Below the pieces are notes generated by a model. That model searched no databases and was not told the DNA's origin. It worked only from the letters and a program-made list of their open reading frames with translations. Source: JBCCEJ01 sp039030335 (GTDB taxonomy: Bacteria > Pseudomonadota > Gammaproteobacteria > HK1). From it: DNA of 64,000 nucleotides. The stretch spans positions 19,804 through 83,803 of the forward strand of contig JBCCEJ010000014.1 of NCBI GenBank assembly GCA_039030335.1. Reading direction: 5' to 3'. Each line of letters opens with the position of its first letter. Position 1 is the stretch's first letter. Below, piece after piece: positions 8,753-17,869 of this stretch. Made by a program: the position numbers and the translations under genes.

Positions 8753-9886
8753 CTAGTCATCGTTCAGCAACGCGGAGTCTGCTCCCAGTGCGGGAGCAGG
8801 CGCCGCGTATGCGGGACGCTCACCATCGATGCCAAGTGGCAGGCCAAGCACCTCGAAGCCGGTGCCGGGGCGCTGCTGTACGGCACCCATGGCGGCCGTT
8901 TGCGGATGGCCGGCAACCTCGGCGAGATCCTGCAGCGGCGCGCACGGAACGTTAGCGGCATTCAGGCGCTCGACCCAATGGGCACGAGACTCGCCGCGCA
9001 TGGCATCGTCCAGCACCTCACGCAGCGCCTCGCGATGCTGGTAGCGCGCGTTGCTGCTCGCGAACCGCGGATCGCCAGCGAGTCCGGCAACGTCGAGCGC
9101 GACGCACATCCGGGTGAACTGCGCGTTGGTGCCAACCACGATCATGACGATGCCGTCACACGCCTGGAAGCCACCGTTCGGTGCGATCAAAGGTCCGGTC
9201 AGGCCACTGCGTCCGGGCGGCGCCCCGGTGACCTGCATGGTCGCGAAATTCAGACTCTGCCAGGCGAGACTCGACTCGAACAGGCTCGTGTCCACGGTCC
9301 CGCCAACGTCCGTCCCCGCTCTTCGCACCAGCAGCCCGAGAATGCCGATAGCGGCCCACATACCGGTCGATAGATCCATGATCGGCGCACCCACCCGGAC
9401 CGGGTCGCGGTCAGCCTCACCAGTACCTGCAATCAACCCGGAAAAGGCTTGCATCAACGGATCGTATCCTGGTGAATCGGCGAGCGGACCGCGGCGACCG
9501 AACGCGCCAAGATTGCAGTAGACGAGCCGCGCGTTAGCGGCGCGCAACGTGGTTTCATCCAGTTCGAACCGGTCGACTACTCCGGGGCGCAGGTTTTGCA
9601 GGACGACATCGGCGCCCGCGTCGATGAACCGGCGGAGCGCAGCCATCTGGCCGGCGTCGGAAAAGTCCACGGCCACTGACTTCTTGCCGCGGTTGAAGGT
9701 CTCGAAAGCCGCCGTCTGACCGTCGACGAACGGCGCGCCCCACGTGCGCATCGCGTCGCCGCCGACCGGTGGTTCCACCTTGATCACCTCGGCACCGAGC
9801 TGCGCCAGGATCAACGCTGCGAACGGCCCGGCAATGCTGGAACCCAACTCCACCACCCGGATACCGGCAAGCGGTGCAATGTGCAT
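8753..9886 (-). CDS. CaiB/BaiF-type (class III) CoA-transferase
   Basis: 377 residues, close to the family norm. The N-terminus GIRVVELGSSIAGPFAALIL and LGAEVIKVEPPVGGD, then FNRGKKSVAVD, are hallmarks, and the Asp that forms the acyl-enzyme anhydride is seen in GAPIMDLSTG (about D171). Such enzymes move CoA between carboxylic acids, activating a substrate without ATP. The ATG is preceded by GGGAGAA. It is divergent from the NHL-repeat gene at 10.05 kb. It gives the cluster a second way to form acyl-CoAs besides the ligase at 14.6 kb; donor and acceptor acids are unknown. Confidence 0.9.
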   Translation of the reverse strand: MHIAPLAGIRVVELGSSIAGPFAALILAQLGAEVIKVEPPVGGDAMRTWGAPFVDGQTAAFETFNRGKKSVAVDFSDAGQMAALRRFIDAGADVVLQNLRPGVVDRFELDETTLRAANARLVYCNLGAFGRRGPLADSPGYDPLMQAFSGLIAGTGEADRDPVRVGAPIMDLSTGMWAAIGILGLLVRRAGTDVGGTVDTSLFESSLAWQSLNFATMQVTGAPPGRSGLTGPLIAPNGGFQACDGIVMIVVGTNAQFTRMCVALDVAGLAGDPRFASSNARYQHREALREVLDDAMRGESRAHWVERLNAANVPCAPLQDLAEVAGHPQTAAMGAVQQRPGTGFEVLGLPLGIDGERPAYAAPAPALGADSALLNDD

Positions 9887-10053
9887 GACTCATTCTCCCG
9901 CGAACGAACTGCAATTAGGGCCACGCGCCCCGGACAGGCGGCACGCGACTCGTGCTTCACCTGGCCACGCCGTCGAATCCCCCGGCGTTACTGTGCACAA
10001 TGATGCGGCCGAGCAGCAACGCGCACGGCTGCTGCAACGATGGGAGAAGCGAG

Positions 10054-11037
10054 ATGTCGGTCGTACTGGGTACCGGGGAGTGGCGCTACCGCGTCGTCGA
10101 AGACTGGGCCGAAGTACCGGAGGGCTGGCAGTTCATGGACGTAGCCGCGGTGGCGGTAGACAGCAAGGACCAGGTCTACGTGTTCAACCGGGGCGAGCAT
10201 CCAATGATGGTGTTCGACCGCGACGGACGCTTTCTGCGCTCATTCGGCGAAGAGCTGTTCACCCGCGCCCATGGCCTGCACATCGGGCCGGACGACCTGC
10301 TCTACTGCACCGACGACGGTGATCACACGGTGCGCAAGATGACGCCGGAGGGCAAACTGCTAATGCAGATCGGCGTACCAGGCGAGCCGGCGCCGTTCAT
10401 GAGTAATCTGCCATTCCACCGCTGCACGCATACGGCGCTGGCGCAGGACGGCCACATCTTCGTATCCGACGGTTACGGCAACGCCTGCGTGCACAAGTAC
10501 GCACCCGATGGTAGACACGTCATGACCTTCGGGGAGCCGGGTACGGACCCTGGACAGTTCAACCTCGTACACAACATCGTCGCCGACGATGCGGGCTGGA
10601 TTTACGTCGCGGACCGCGAAAATCATCGGGTGCAGGTGTTCGACACGCAGGGCCGTTACGAAGCGCAGTGGACCAACATGCACCGCCCGAGCGGACTGTA
10701 TATGCAGCGCGGCCCGTGCCCGCACTGCGTCATCGGGGAACTCGGCCCGGGAATGCCCGTAAACCGGCAGTATCTGAACATCGGTCCGCGACTCAGCATC
10801 ATGACGGCCGAGGGCGAAGTCGTCGCGCGCCTCGGCGGCGAACACGGCCCGGGGCAGGAGCCCGGCAAGTTCCTCGCGCCGCACGGCCTGGCGATGGACT
10901 CGCGCGGGGCGATCTACGTCGGCGAAGTGTCGTACACCAACTGGCCGTCGAGCTTCGGCGACGCCCCGCGTCCAAAGGTACTGCGGACGCTGCAAAAGCT
11001 CGAACCCGTGCAAAATGATGCACCGGTGGCCGCCTGA
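10054..11037 (+). CDS. NHL-repeat beta-propeller protein
   Basis: 327 residues from an ATG at 10054 with a GGGAGA site just upstream; the longer frame to 9952 has no such support. Several NHL-type blades are visible: VAAVAVDSKDQVYVFNRGEH, the HGLHIGPDDLLYCTDDGDH turn, DDAGWIYVADRENHRVQVFD and HGLAMDSRGAIYVGE. No signal peptide is seen, so it is probably cytoplasmic, unlike peptidyl-amidating lyases of the same fold. Its reaction is unknown; related proteins near CoA and hydroxyacid genes are often annotated only as NHL-repeat or peptidylglycine-lyase-like. It starts a forward run with the dehydrogenase and kinase genes that follow. Confidence 0.8.
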   Translation: MSVVLGTGEWRYRVVEDWAEVPEGWQFMDVAAVAVDSKDQVYVFNRGEHPMMVFDRDGRFLRSFGEELFTRAHGLHIGPDDLLYCTDDGDHTVRKMTPEGKLLMQIGVPGEPAPFMSNLPFHRCTHTALAQDGHIFVSDGYGNACVHKYAPDGRHVMTFGEPGTDPGQFNLVHNIVADDAGWIYVADRENHRVQVFDTQGRYEAQWTNMHRPSGLYMQRGPCPHCVIGELGPGMPVNRQYLNIGPRLSIMTAEGEVVARLGGEHGPGQEPGKFLAPHGLAMDSRGAIYVGEVSYTNWPSSFGDAPRPKVLRTLQKLEPVQNDAPVAA

Positions 11038-11076
11038 GCGGGCACCGTGCACACAATGGGAACCGGAACGTAGCAA

Positions 11077-11976
11077 ATGAGTGCAACCAGCAGACCGACC
11101 ATCGGCTTTGTCGGGGTTGGGGACATGGGCGGGCCAATGGCCTGCAACCTCGTGAAAGCAGGCTTCGAGGTCATCGTATTCGACATCGACACGAGCCGTA
11201 GCGCAGCCGTCACGGCGGCCGGCGCGGCGCTGGCGCAAGACGCAACAGACGTCGCCAACCGTGCAGCGGTCGTATTCGCATGCCTCAACAGCGTCGAAGG
11301 CATGCGCAGCGTCGCCGCCGCTGTAAGCCGCGGGAGCGCCGTGCGGGTCTACGCCGATCTATCGACCGCCGGACCCAGTCTCGCCGAAGCGCTCCGCGAC
11401 CACTTCAACGGCACCAGCATCCGCATGCTCGATGCGCCGATCAGCGGTCAGATCGAACGGGCCGTCGACGCAACGCTCGCCATCATGGTCTCCGGTTCGC
11501 GCGAGGCATTCGAGTTCGCCAAACCGGCGTTCGACGCGATGGGGCAACACGTGTTCTATCTCGGCGATGTGGCCGGCGGGGGCCAGATGATGAAAGTCGC
11601 CAACAATCTGATCAACAACGTCCAGGCGATCGCGACCAGCGAAGCGATATTGATGGGCATGAAGTTCGGTCTGGACCCGGAGCAGATGTTCGCGGTGTTG
11701 AACGTCAGTACCGGCCGCAACAGTCAGACCGAGGGTAACCTCAAGAACGCCGTGTTGAACGACAACTTCGCTCTGGGCGCAGATCTGAGCATTTCCCAAA
11801 AGGACATCAGCCTCGCCGTCGCCGAAGCTGAACGGGCCGGTGTTCACCTGCCCACCGGCCGCGCCGCGGCCGAGCTGATCGCGGATGCCTACGCGCACGG
11901 GCCGGCGGGTCAGCGCAGTTCCGCCATCTTCAAACACGTCGCGCGCAAGAGCGGCGTAGAGGTCAAGTCATCATGA
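11077..11976 (+). CDS. 3-hydroxyisobutyrate dehydrogenase family (beta-hydroxyacid dehydrogenase)
   Basis: 299 residues. The N-terminal Rossmann motif reads GFVGVGDMGGPMACNLVKAGF, followed by VFDIDT (acidic residue suggesting NAD). The substrate loop is LDAPISGQIERA, where classical members have DAPVSGG, and the catalytic Lys is in GGGQMMKVANNLINN. The family oxidises beta-hydroxyacids such as 3-hydroxyisobutyrate, tartronate semialdehyde or related compounds. Its last codons overlap the start of the kinase gene at 11973 (ATGA), so the two are translationally coupled. The exact substrate is not readable; SGQ instead of SGG suggests a divergent specificity. Confidence 0.88.
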   Translation: MSATSRPTIGFVGVGDMGGPMACNLVKAGFEVIVFDIDTSRSAAVTAAGAALAQDATDVANRAAVVFACLNSVEGMRSVAAAVSRGSAVRVYADLSTAGPSLAEALRDHFNGTSIRMLDAPISGQIERAVDATLAIMVSGSREAFEFAKPAFDAMGQHVFYLGDVAGGGQMMKVANNLINNVQAIATSEAILMGMKFGLDPEQMFAVLNVSTGRNSQTEGNLKNAVLNDNFALGADLSISQKDISLAVAEAERAGVHLPTGRAAAELIADAYAHGPAGQRSSAIFKHVARKSGVEVKSS

Positions 11977-13022
11977 GCGAGCACGATGAAAGTCAGGGTC
12001 CGGAGGGCTACGACGTCGCCGCCGTCGAACGCTGGGTCGGCGCGAATGTCGACGGGTTGTCGCCGCCGTTCGCCTGGCATCGCCTGGAAGGCGGGCATTC
12101 GAACCTGACCTACCAGCTGACGGACAACACCGGCCGTCTCGCTGTGATCCGACGGCCGCCGCAGGGTGAACTGCTGCCGAAAGCGCACGATATGAGCCGC
12201 GAGTGGGCGATCATCTCGGCGTTGGGCCCAACAGACGTGCCGGTCGCGGAAGCGTTTGGTTTCTGTGAAAGCCCGGACGTCACGGGCGCTTGGTTTTACG
12301 TCATGGGGCACGTGGACGGGCGGCCACTCTACAGCGCCGAAGATGCGCAAAGCTGGGTGCCGCTCGAGCAGCGCAAACACCTCGGCGAGTCATTTATCGA
12401 TGTTCTGGCCGCACTTCACTCGATCGATCCTGACGATGTCGGTCTGGGCGGACTCGGTAAGAAGGAGGGCTACGTCGCGCGGCAGCTGCGCACCTGGTAC
12501 CGATCGTGGACCTCGTCGGCGGAGCCGGCCAACCACGACGACGAACGCGTCCATGAGCTGCAGCATCAACTGAGCGAGCAGATGCCGGCGCAGGGCCCGG
12601 CCCGCGTCGTGCACGGTGACTACGGCTTGCACAACGTATTGATCGACACGAGTTCGACGGTCGCGGCCGTCGTCGACTGGGAGATCTCAACGCTCGGCGA
12701 TCCCCTGGCCGATCTGGCCTATGCGCTGAACCAGTGGGCCGAGCCGGACGATGACCTGCCGGTACGTGACGACGCCCCCACCTCGATCGAAGGCTTTCAT
12801 ACCCGCGCTGACCTGATCGATCGGTATGCGCGCGCCACCGGGCGCGATCTGAGCCGACTCAACTACTACACGGCCTTCAACTGGTGGAAGAGTGCGTGCA
12901 TTGTGCACGGCGTTTACGCACGCTATTGCGAAGGCAAGAAGAGTACCGAAGGTGTCGACCTGGAAGGCTTGCGCGAGCGCATCGGACGCTACCTGACGCT
13001 GTCGGCCAGAGCGCTCGGCTGA
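11973..13022 (+). CDS. Aminoglycoside-phosphotransferase-fold kinase, ACAD10/11-N-like (LvaA-like)
   Basis: 349 residues of the protein-kinase-like APH fold. Seen: a glycine-rich EGGHSNLTYQL, LAVIRRPPQGELLPKAHDMSREW, the catalytic loop VVHGDYGLHNVLID and the metal-binding DWEISTLGDPLADLAYAL. This pattern matches the kinase domain joined to acyl-CoA dehydrogenase in human ACAD10/ACAD11 and stand-alone kinases such as LvaA of levulinate catabolism, which phosphorylate 4-hydroxyacyl-CoAs. It overlaps the upstream dehydrogenase gene by four bases. The acyl-CoA dehydrogenase at 1.3 kb and the ligase at 14.6 kb are plausible pathway partners. Assignment to the family is strong; the 4-hydroxyacyl-CoA substrate is inferred. 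Confidence 0.85.
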   Translation: MSEHDESQGPEGYDVAAVERWVGANVDGLSPPFAWHRLEGGHSNLTYQLTDNTGRLAVIRRPPQGELLPKAHDMSREWAIISALGPTDVPVAEAFGFCESPDVTGAWFYVMGHVDGRPLYSAEDAQSWVPLEQRKHLGESFIDVLAALHSIDPDDVGLGGLGKKEGYVARQLRTWYRSWTSSAEPANHDDERVHELQHQLSEQMPAQGPARVVHGDYGLHNVLIDTSSTVAAVVDWEISTLGDPLADLAYALNQWAEPDDDLPVRDDAPTSIEGFHTRADLIDRYARATGRDLSRLNYYTAFNWWKSACIVHGVYARYCEGKKSTEGVDLEGLRERIGRYLTLSARALG

Positions 13023-13029
13023 GCGTTAC

Positions 13030-14457
13030 TCAGCCGCCAAAGATCTTGCCGGGGTTCATGAGTCCTTCCGGGTCCACCGCCTGCTTGATCGTCTGCATCA
13101 AGGCCAGTTTCGATGCCGGCGCATAGCGCGACAGCTCTTCGCGCTTCAGCGAACCGATGCCGTGTTCGGCGGAAAAGCTGCCGCCGTATTCGACAACTTC
13201 TTCATCGAGCGCGTCTTTCATCCGCCCGGCATGCTGATTCCAGAGCTCTGGCGTCATGGCATCGGGTTTGTACACCGAGTAGTGGATGTTGCCGTCGCCG
13301 ACGTGCCCGAACGCATTGAAGTCGAGGTCGGGCAGGATATCGTTCAAGCGCGCCATCGAAGAATCCAGAAACGCCGCAACGCGTGCCACCGGTACCGACA
13401 CGTCGCCACCGATACCCAACAGTCCTGACTTGCGCCGCGCCTCGGCCTGCTCTTCGCGCGGGCGCCACAGGGCCCGGCGCTGCGCCTCGCTCTCGGCGAC
13501 CACGCCGTCGGTGACGAGACCGTCCTCCATCGCCGCCTCGACGATACGCTCAAGCTTGTCGCGGAGATCGTCGACGGTCGACGACGTCGCCATCTCCATC
13601 AGCACATACCAGGGTGAGGGCTCCGACAGCGGGTCGAGGCAGCCTTCGATGTGTTCGAAGGCGAGATCGAGCGCGCGGCGTGGGATCAGCTCGAAGGCGA
13701 GGATCGCGTCACCAGACTGCTCCCGCGCCATGCCGAGCAGCTTGAGTGCGGCGTGCGGGTCGGGCACGGCGAGGAATGCGGTTTCGAGTACGCGTGGCAA
13801 CGGCATCAGCCGAATTGCCGCCGCGGTGATGATCCCAAGCGTGCCTTCCGCACCGATGAATAGATGCTTCAGGTCGTAACCAGTGTTGTTCTTGCGCAGC
13901 GTGTTGAGGCCGTCGAACACGGTGCCGTCTGCCAGCACCACTTCCAGACCGAGCACCTGCTCACGCGCGTTACCGAATCGAATCGTCTGATTGCCGCCCG
14001 CGTTGGTCGAGAGCGTGCCGCCGATGGTGCTGCTTCCCTCCGACGCCAGCGACAGGGGGAACAGCCGCCCGGCATCAGCCGCGGTTTCCTGCACGCGCTG
14101 GATGACGCAGCCCGCTTCCGCGACGAGAGCGTAGTTGTCGGCATCGAGTTGCCGTACGCGATTCATACGCTCCATCGTCACGACGATCGTCGGTTTGACC
14201 TCGGTCGGAATCGAACCGAGCACGAGGCCGGTGTTGCCGCCCTGGGGAACGAGCGCGACCCCGCGTTCCCGCGCGGCACGCACCAGGGCGACAACCGCCT
14301 CGGTGTTCGCGGGGCGGGCGACACCGATCGCCTCGCCGACACTGCCGCCGCGCCAGTCGGTACGGTACTTGAGCGTATCGTCCGGATCGGTGAGCCACCC
14401 GCCCGGGCCCAGGATCGCTTCGAATTCTGTCCGTACCGCCTGCTCGTCGATGGCCAT
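13030..14457 (-). CDS. FAD-linked 2-hydroxyacid dehydrogenase/oxidase, GlcD-like
   Basis: 475 residues with a PCMH-type FAD domain (LVPQGGNTGLVLGSIP, SEGSSTIGGTLSTNAGG) and the FAD-oxidase C-terminal domain (FNAFGHVGDGNIHYSVY, SAEHGIGSLKREEL), whose histidines act in catalysis and metal binding. Family members oxidise D-lactate, glycolate or D-2-hydroxyglutarate and pass electrons to a carrier. The ATG at 14457 is preceded by GGGGGAG at good spacing; the longer frame to 14475 would start on a GTG inside that site. It converges on the kinase gene with a gap of only seven bases. Substrate unknown. Confidence 0.88.
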   Translation of the reverse strand: MAIDEQAVRTEFEAILGPGGWLTDPDDTLKYRTDWRGGSVGEAIGVARPANTEAVVALVRAARERGVALVPQGGNTGLVLGSIPTEVKPTIVVTMERMNRVRQLDADNYALVAEAGCVIQRVQETAADAGRLFPLSLASEGSSTIGGTLSTNAGGNQTIRFGNAREQVLGLEVVLADGTVFDGLNTLRKNNTGYDLKHLFIGAEGTLGIITAAAIRLMPLPRVLETAFLAVPDPHAALKLLGMAREQSGDAILAFELIPRRALDLAFEHIEGCLDPLSEPSPWYVLMEMATSSTVDDLRDKLERIVEAAMEDGLVTDGVVAESEAQRRALWRPREEQAEARRKSGLLGIGGDVSVPVARVAAFLDSSMARLNDILPDLDFNAFGHVGDGNIHYSVYKPDAMTPELWNQHAGRMKDALDEEVVEYGGSFSAEHGIGSLKREELSRYAPASKLALMQTIKQAVDPEGLMNPGKIFGG

Positions 14458-14631
14458 GCGCTGGCTCTCCCCCACAACTTCAACGCGAGCATTCTAAGCT
14501 ACGCGGCGCGGCGGCTGCAGGCGCCGCGCCGTCTGCGGCTTGTCGCGGTGGAACGGCGAACGTCAGAATAGCCGGCTTCGACAACGTGACCGCCCGAATC
14601 TGCCCCGGGCCGACCCTGAGATGCACAGACC

Positions 14632-16155
14632 ATGAATGACGCCATCATCGCGGAAGACTGGATTCGGCATCAGGCCGCGTACTGGCCTCGGAACGAGGCC
14701 ATGCACGACCTGACATCAGGCCGGCGCTGCACCTACACGGAGTTCGACGCGCGCATCGACCAGGCTGCCTCGTACCTGCAGCAAACGCTCGGAGTCGAAC
14801 GCGGCGCGCGTGTAGCTATCCTGTCGATGAACGACGCCGACGTATTCGAACTGCAGTTCGCGTGTCACCGCATTGGCGCGATCTTCTTGCCGATCAACTG
14901 GCGCCTCGCGATCCCGGAGATCGAGTACATCTGCAATGACGCCGCTCCTCACGTGCTGGTGAGCGGCGAAGAGTTTCTGGAGGCTGCAACCGAGGTCGCG
15001 AAACGCTGCGGCACGCCACACCTCGTGCGCACCGCCAACGGCGCGGCGAGTGATTACGAAACCGGCCTTGCCGGTGCGCCCGCGCGCTATCAGGCCGAAA
15101 CCGTCGCGATGTCGGACACCTGGACGATCATGTACACCTCCGGTACCACGGGCCGACCGAAAGGCGCGCTGATCACCTACCAGATGGGCTTCTTCAACGC
15201 CGTACACGCGGCGCAGGCCGTCGACATCACGTCGCGCTCGAAGAACCTGGTCGTGCTGCCGACGTTCCACACGGGGGGCCTGAACGTCTACGCCAACCCG
15301 GTCTTCCACAGCGGCGGCTGCAACGTCGTGCTGAGAAGCTTCGACCCGGCTGAGTTCCTGGCCCTGATGGCTGACAAGGAACTCCATCTGACGCACGTGC
15401 TGGGCGTGCCGACCAACTTCCTGATGTCCGCGCAGGTGCCGGGTTTTGCCGAAGCGGACCTCTCGCACATCGAGTCGCTGGGTGTCGGCGGAGCGGCCGC
15501 GCCACTCGCGGTGATCGAAGAGTGGGCTGAGAAGGGCCTGATGATGCAGCAGATGTGGGGCATGACCGAAACGGCCCCGCTCGGCCTCGTGCTGCCGCGC
15601 GATCAGGCCATCAACAAGGTCGGGTCGTCCGGTCTGCCGGTCGGGCACTCGCGGCTCAAAATCTGCGATGAAGACGGCAATGCAGTTGGCGACGACGTCA
15701 CGGGCGAGCTGATGATCAAGGGGCCGACCGTAACGCCCGGGTACTGGAACCGCCCGGAAGCGAACGAGACGGCATTCACCGACGACGGCTGGTTCCACAC
15801 CGGCGACGCCGCTCGGCGCGACGCCGACGGTTTCTATTTCATCGTCGATCGCTGGAAAGACATGTTCATTTCCGGCGGTGAAAACGTCTATCCGGTCGAA
15901 GTCGAAAACGTCATCTACGGGCTCGACGGCGTGCTCGAAAATGCCGTCGTCGGCATTCCACACGACAAGTGGGGCGAGGTCGGGCGCGCCTTCGTGGTGC
16001 TGAAACCCGGGACCAATCTCACCGCGGATGCCGTGATCGAGCACTGCAAGGCGAACCTTGCAACGTTCAAAGTGCCTAAAGACGTGCGCATGATCGAGGA
16101 ACTGCCGCACAACGCGACGGGCAAGATCCTGAAACACCAGCTGCCGCGCGACTGA
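14632..16155 (+). CDS. AMP-forming acyl-CoA synthetase
   Basis: 507 residues of the ANL superfamily. P-loop-like motif A3 is YTSGTTGRPKG, motif A5 is WGMTET, the hinge-region motif is WFHTGDAARRDADGFYFIVDRWKD followed by FISGGENVYPVEVE, and the catalytic Lys is in the C-terminal ATGKILKHQL. It activates a carboxylic acid to the AMP ester and then the CoA thioester in the cytoplasm. It resembles medium-chain or aromatic acid ligases in length; the acid is not readable. It could prime the substrate for the acyl-CoA dehydrogenase, kinase and crotonase genes of the cluster. It stands alone in its transcription direction with selO 55 bases downstream. Confidence 0.9.
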   Translation: MNDAIIAEDWIRHQAAYWPRNEAMHDLTSGRRCTYTEFDARIDQAASYLQQTLGVERGARVAILSMNDADVFELQFACHRIGAIFLPINWRLAIPEIEYICNDAAPHVLVSGEEFLEAATEVAKRCGTPHLVRTANGAASDYETGLAGAPARYQAETVAMSDTWTIMYTSGTTGRPKGALITYQMGFFNAVHAAQAVDITSRSKNLVVLPTFHTGGLNVYANPVFHSGGCNVVLRSFDPAEFLALMADKELHLTHVLGVPTNFLMSAQVPGFAEADLSHIESLGVGGAAAPLAVIEEWAEKGLMMQQMWGMTETAPLGLVLPRDQAINKVGSSGLPVGHSRLKICDEDGNAVGDDVTGELMIKGPTVTPGYWNRPEANETAFTDDGWFHTGDAARRDADGFYFIVDRWKDMFISGGENVYPVEVENVIYGLDGVLENAVVGIPHDKWGEVGRAFVVLKPGTNLTADAVIEHCKANLATFKVPKDVRMIEELPHNATGKILKHQLPRD

Positions 16156-16210
16156 GCGGCCGGACCATGGCCGTGACGGCACGACAGCGCGCCGTCCGGG
16201 AGGAGTGCCG

Positions 16211-17848
16211 ATGAACGCCGACGTACTACCGAATGCGCCCACCAACCTGCGCTTCGACAACGCTTTCGCCCGCGAACTGCCAGCCGACCCGGACAACACC
16301 AACCGCCGCCGGCAAGTGGTGGGCGCGTGCTACTCGCGAGTGATGCCGACGCCGGTGCGCGCGCCGCGTCTGGTCGCCTACGCCTCCGAAGTCGCGGAAC
16401 TGGTCGGGCTGCCACCGAACGCCTTCGAAGCGGGCGACGGGCACGGGCTCGGCGCCGAGGCACTCATCGATGTGTTCGCCGGCAACCGCCTGCTCGACGG
16501 CATGGACCCCTACGCCTGCTGCTACGGTGGTCATCAGTTTGGGAACTGGGCGGGGCAACTCGGTGACGGCCGCGCGATCAACCTGGGCGAAGTCCTGAAC
16601 GCGCGCGATGGACGCTGGGCGCTACAGTTGAAAGGCGCGGGCCCCACGCCCTACTCGCGTACGGCCGACGGGCTTGCCGTGCTCCGCTCATCGGTGCGGG
16701 AATTCCTCTGCAGCGAAGCGATGCACCATCTGGGTGTCCCGACGACGCGCGCGCTCTGCCTCATCGAAACGGGCGAACAGGTGCTGCGCGACATGTTCTA
16801 CGACGGCAACGCCCGCCACGAACCCGGCGCCGTGGTGTGCCGCGTCGCGCCGTCCTTCACGCGTTTTGGCAGCTTCGAGATCCACGCATCGCGCAACAAC
16901 GTCAGCCTGCTGCGCCAGCTTGTCGACTACACGATCAAGACGGATTTTCCCGAACTAGGCGCACCCGGGCGCGATACCTACCTCGCGTGGTTCGAAGAGA
17001 TTTGCGCGCGCACGGCAGTCATGATTGCGCACTGGATGCGCGTCGGCTTCGTGCACGGCGTCATGAACACCGACAACATGTCGGTCCTCGGATTGACCAT
17101 CGACTACGGACCCTACGGCTGGCTCGAGAACTTCGACCCGGACTGGACGCCGAACACCACGGACGCTGGCGGACGCCGCTACCGCTTCGGTCAGCAGCCG
17201 CAGATCGCGCTCTGGAATCTGGTCCAGCTCGCCAACGCGATCTACCCGCTCATCGAAGACGTTGATCCGCTGCGCAACGCGCTCGAGCGCTACGGCGACA
17301 CCTATCTCGCGTCGCGCCAACGCATGATGGCGGACAAGCTGGGCCTTGCGGAGTTTCGCGGCGACCGCGACGACACGTTGTTTACTGAACTCGAAAATGC
17401 GCTGGTACTGGCAGAGACCGACATGACGTTGTTTTACCGCGCACTCGCTGACATCGATATCGTCGGCGCCGACGACCTGAGCGATGTCGCGTTGACGGCG
17501 CCGCTGGCCAACGCCTACTACACACCGGAAGCGTTCGATGGCGAGGTGCTCGCGGGCGTCGCTGCCTGGGTGCGCAGCTATGCGGCTCGCGCGCGCGACG
17601 ACGGCACGCAGGCCGATGCACGGCGAGCCCGAATGAACGCTGCCAATCCGCTTTATGTGCTGCGCAACTACCTCGCGCAGCTCGCTATCGACGAAGCGGA
17701 GAAAGGCGACTACGCGCTCGTCAATGAGCTGCTGGAAGTGTTGCGCAATCCCTACGCGGAGCAGGCCGGCAAAGAACGCTTCGCCGAGAAGCGGCCCGAC
17801 TGGGCCAGACACCGGGCTGGTTGCTCGATGCTGTCCTGTTCGTCTTAG
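16211..17848 (+). CDS. selO: Protein adenylyltransferase SelO (YdiU family)
   Basis: 545 residues. SelO is a pseudokinase that binds ATP upside down and transfers AMP to Ser/Thr/Tyr of redox proteins. Seen: LRFDNAFARELP at the N-terminus, YGGHQFGNWAGQLGDGRA, LQLKGAGPTPYSRTADG, the VHGVMNTDNMSVLGLTIDYGP active-site region and the C-terminal SCSS, where animal homologues carry selenocysteine in place of this Cys. The ATG at 16211 follows GGAGGAG, giving a start six bases inside the longest frame. E. coli SelO is about 478 residues, so this copy is somewhat longer, like other proteobacterial forms. It sits between the acyl-CoA ligase and the FHA gene, without an obvious partner. Confidence 0.95.
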   Translation: MNADVLPNAPTNLRFDNAFARELPADPDNTNRRRQVVGACYSRVMPTPVRAPRLVAYASEVAELVGLPPNAFEAGDGHGLGAEALIDVFAGNRLLDGMDPYACCYGGHQFGNWAGQLGDGRAINLGEVLNARDGRWALQLKGAGPTPYSRTADGLAVLRSSVREFLCSEAMHHLGVPTTRALCLIETGEQVLRDMFYDGNARHEPGAVVCRVAPSFTRFGSFEIHASRNNVSLLRQLVDYTIKTDFPELGAPGRDTYLAWFEEICARTAVMIAHWMRVGFVHGVMNTDNMSVLGLTIDYGPYGWLENFDPDWTPNTTDAGGRRYRFGQQPQIALWNLVQLANAIYPLIEDVDPLRNALERYGDTYLASRQRMMADKLGLAEFRGDRDDTLFTELENALVLAETDMTLFYRALADIDIVGADDLSDVALTAPLANAYYTPEAFDGEVLAGVAAWVRSYAARARDDGTQADARRARMNAANPLYVLRNYLAQLAIDEAEKGDYALVNELLEVLRNPYAEQAGKERFAEKRPDWARHRAGCSMLSCSS

Positions 17849-17869
17849 CGCATACGCTCAACGTACGGC

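Noticed and set aside
14716..16302. A 528-residue open frame on the minus strand
   Set aside because: It is antisense to the acyl-CoA synthetase, which has complete motifs. The minus frame is Arg/His/Val-rich with no family pattern, a usual shadow in GC-rich DNA.
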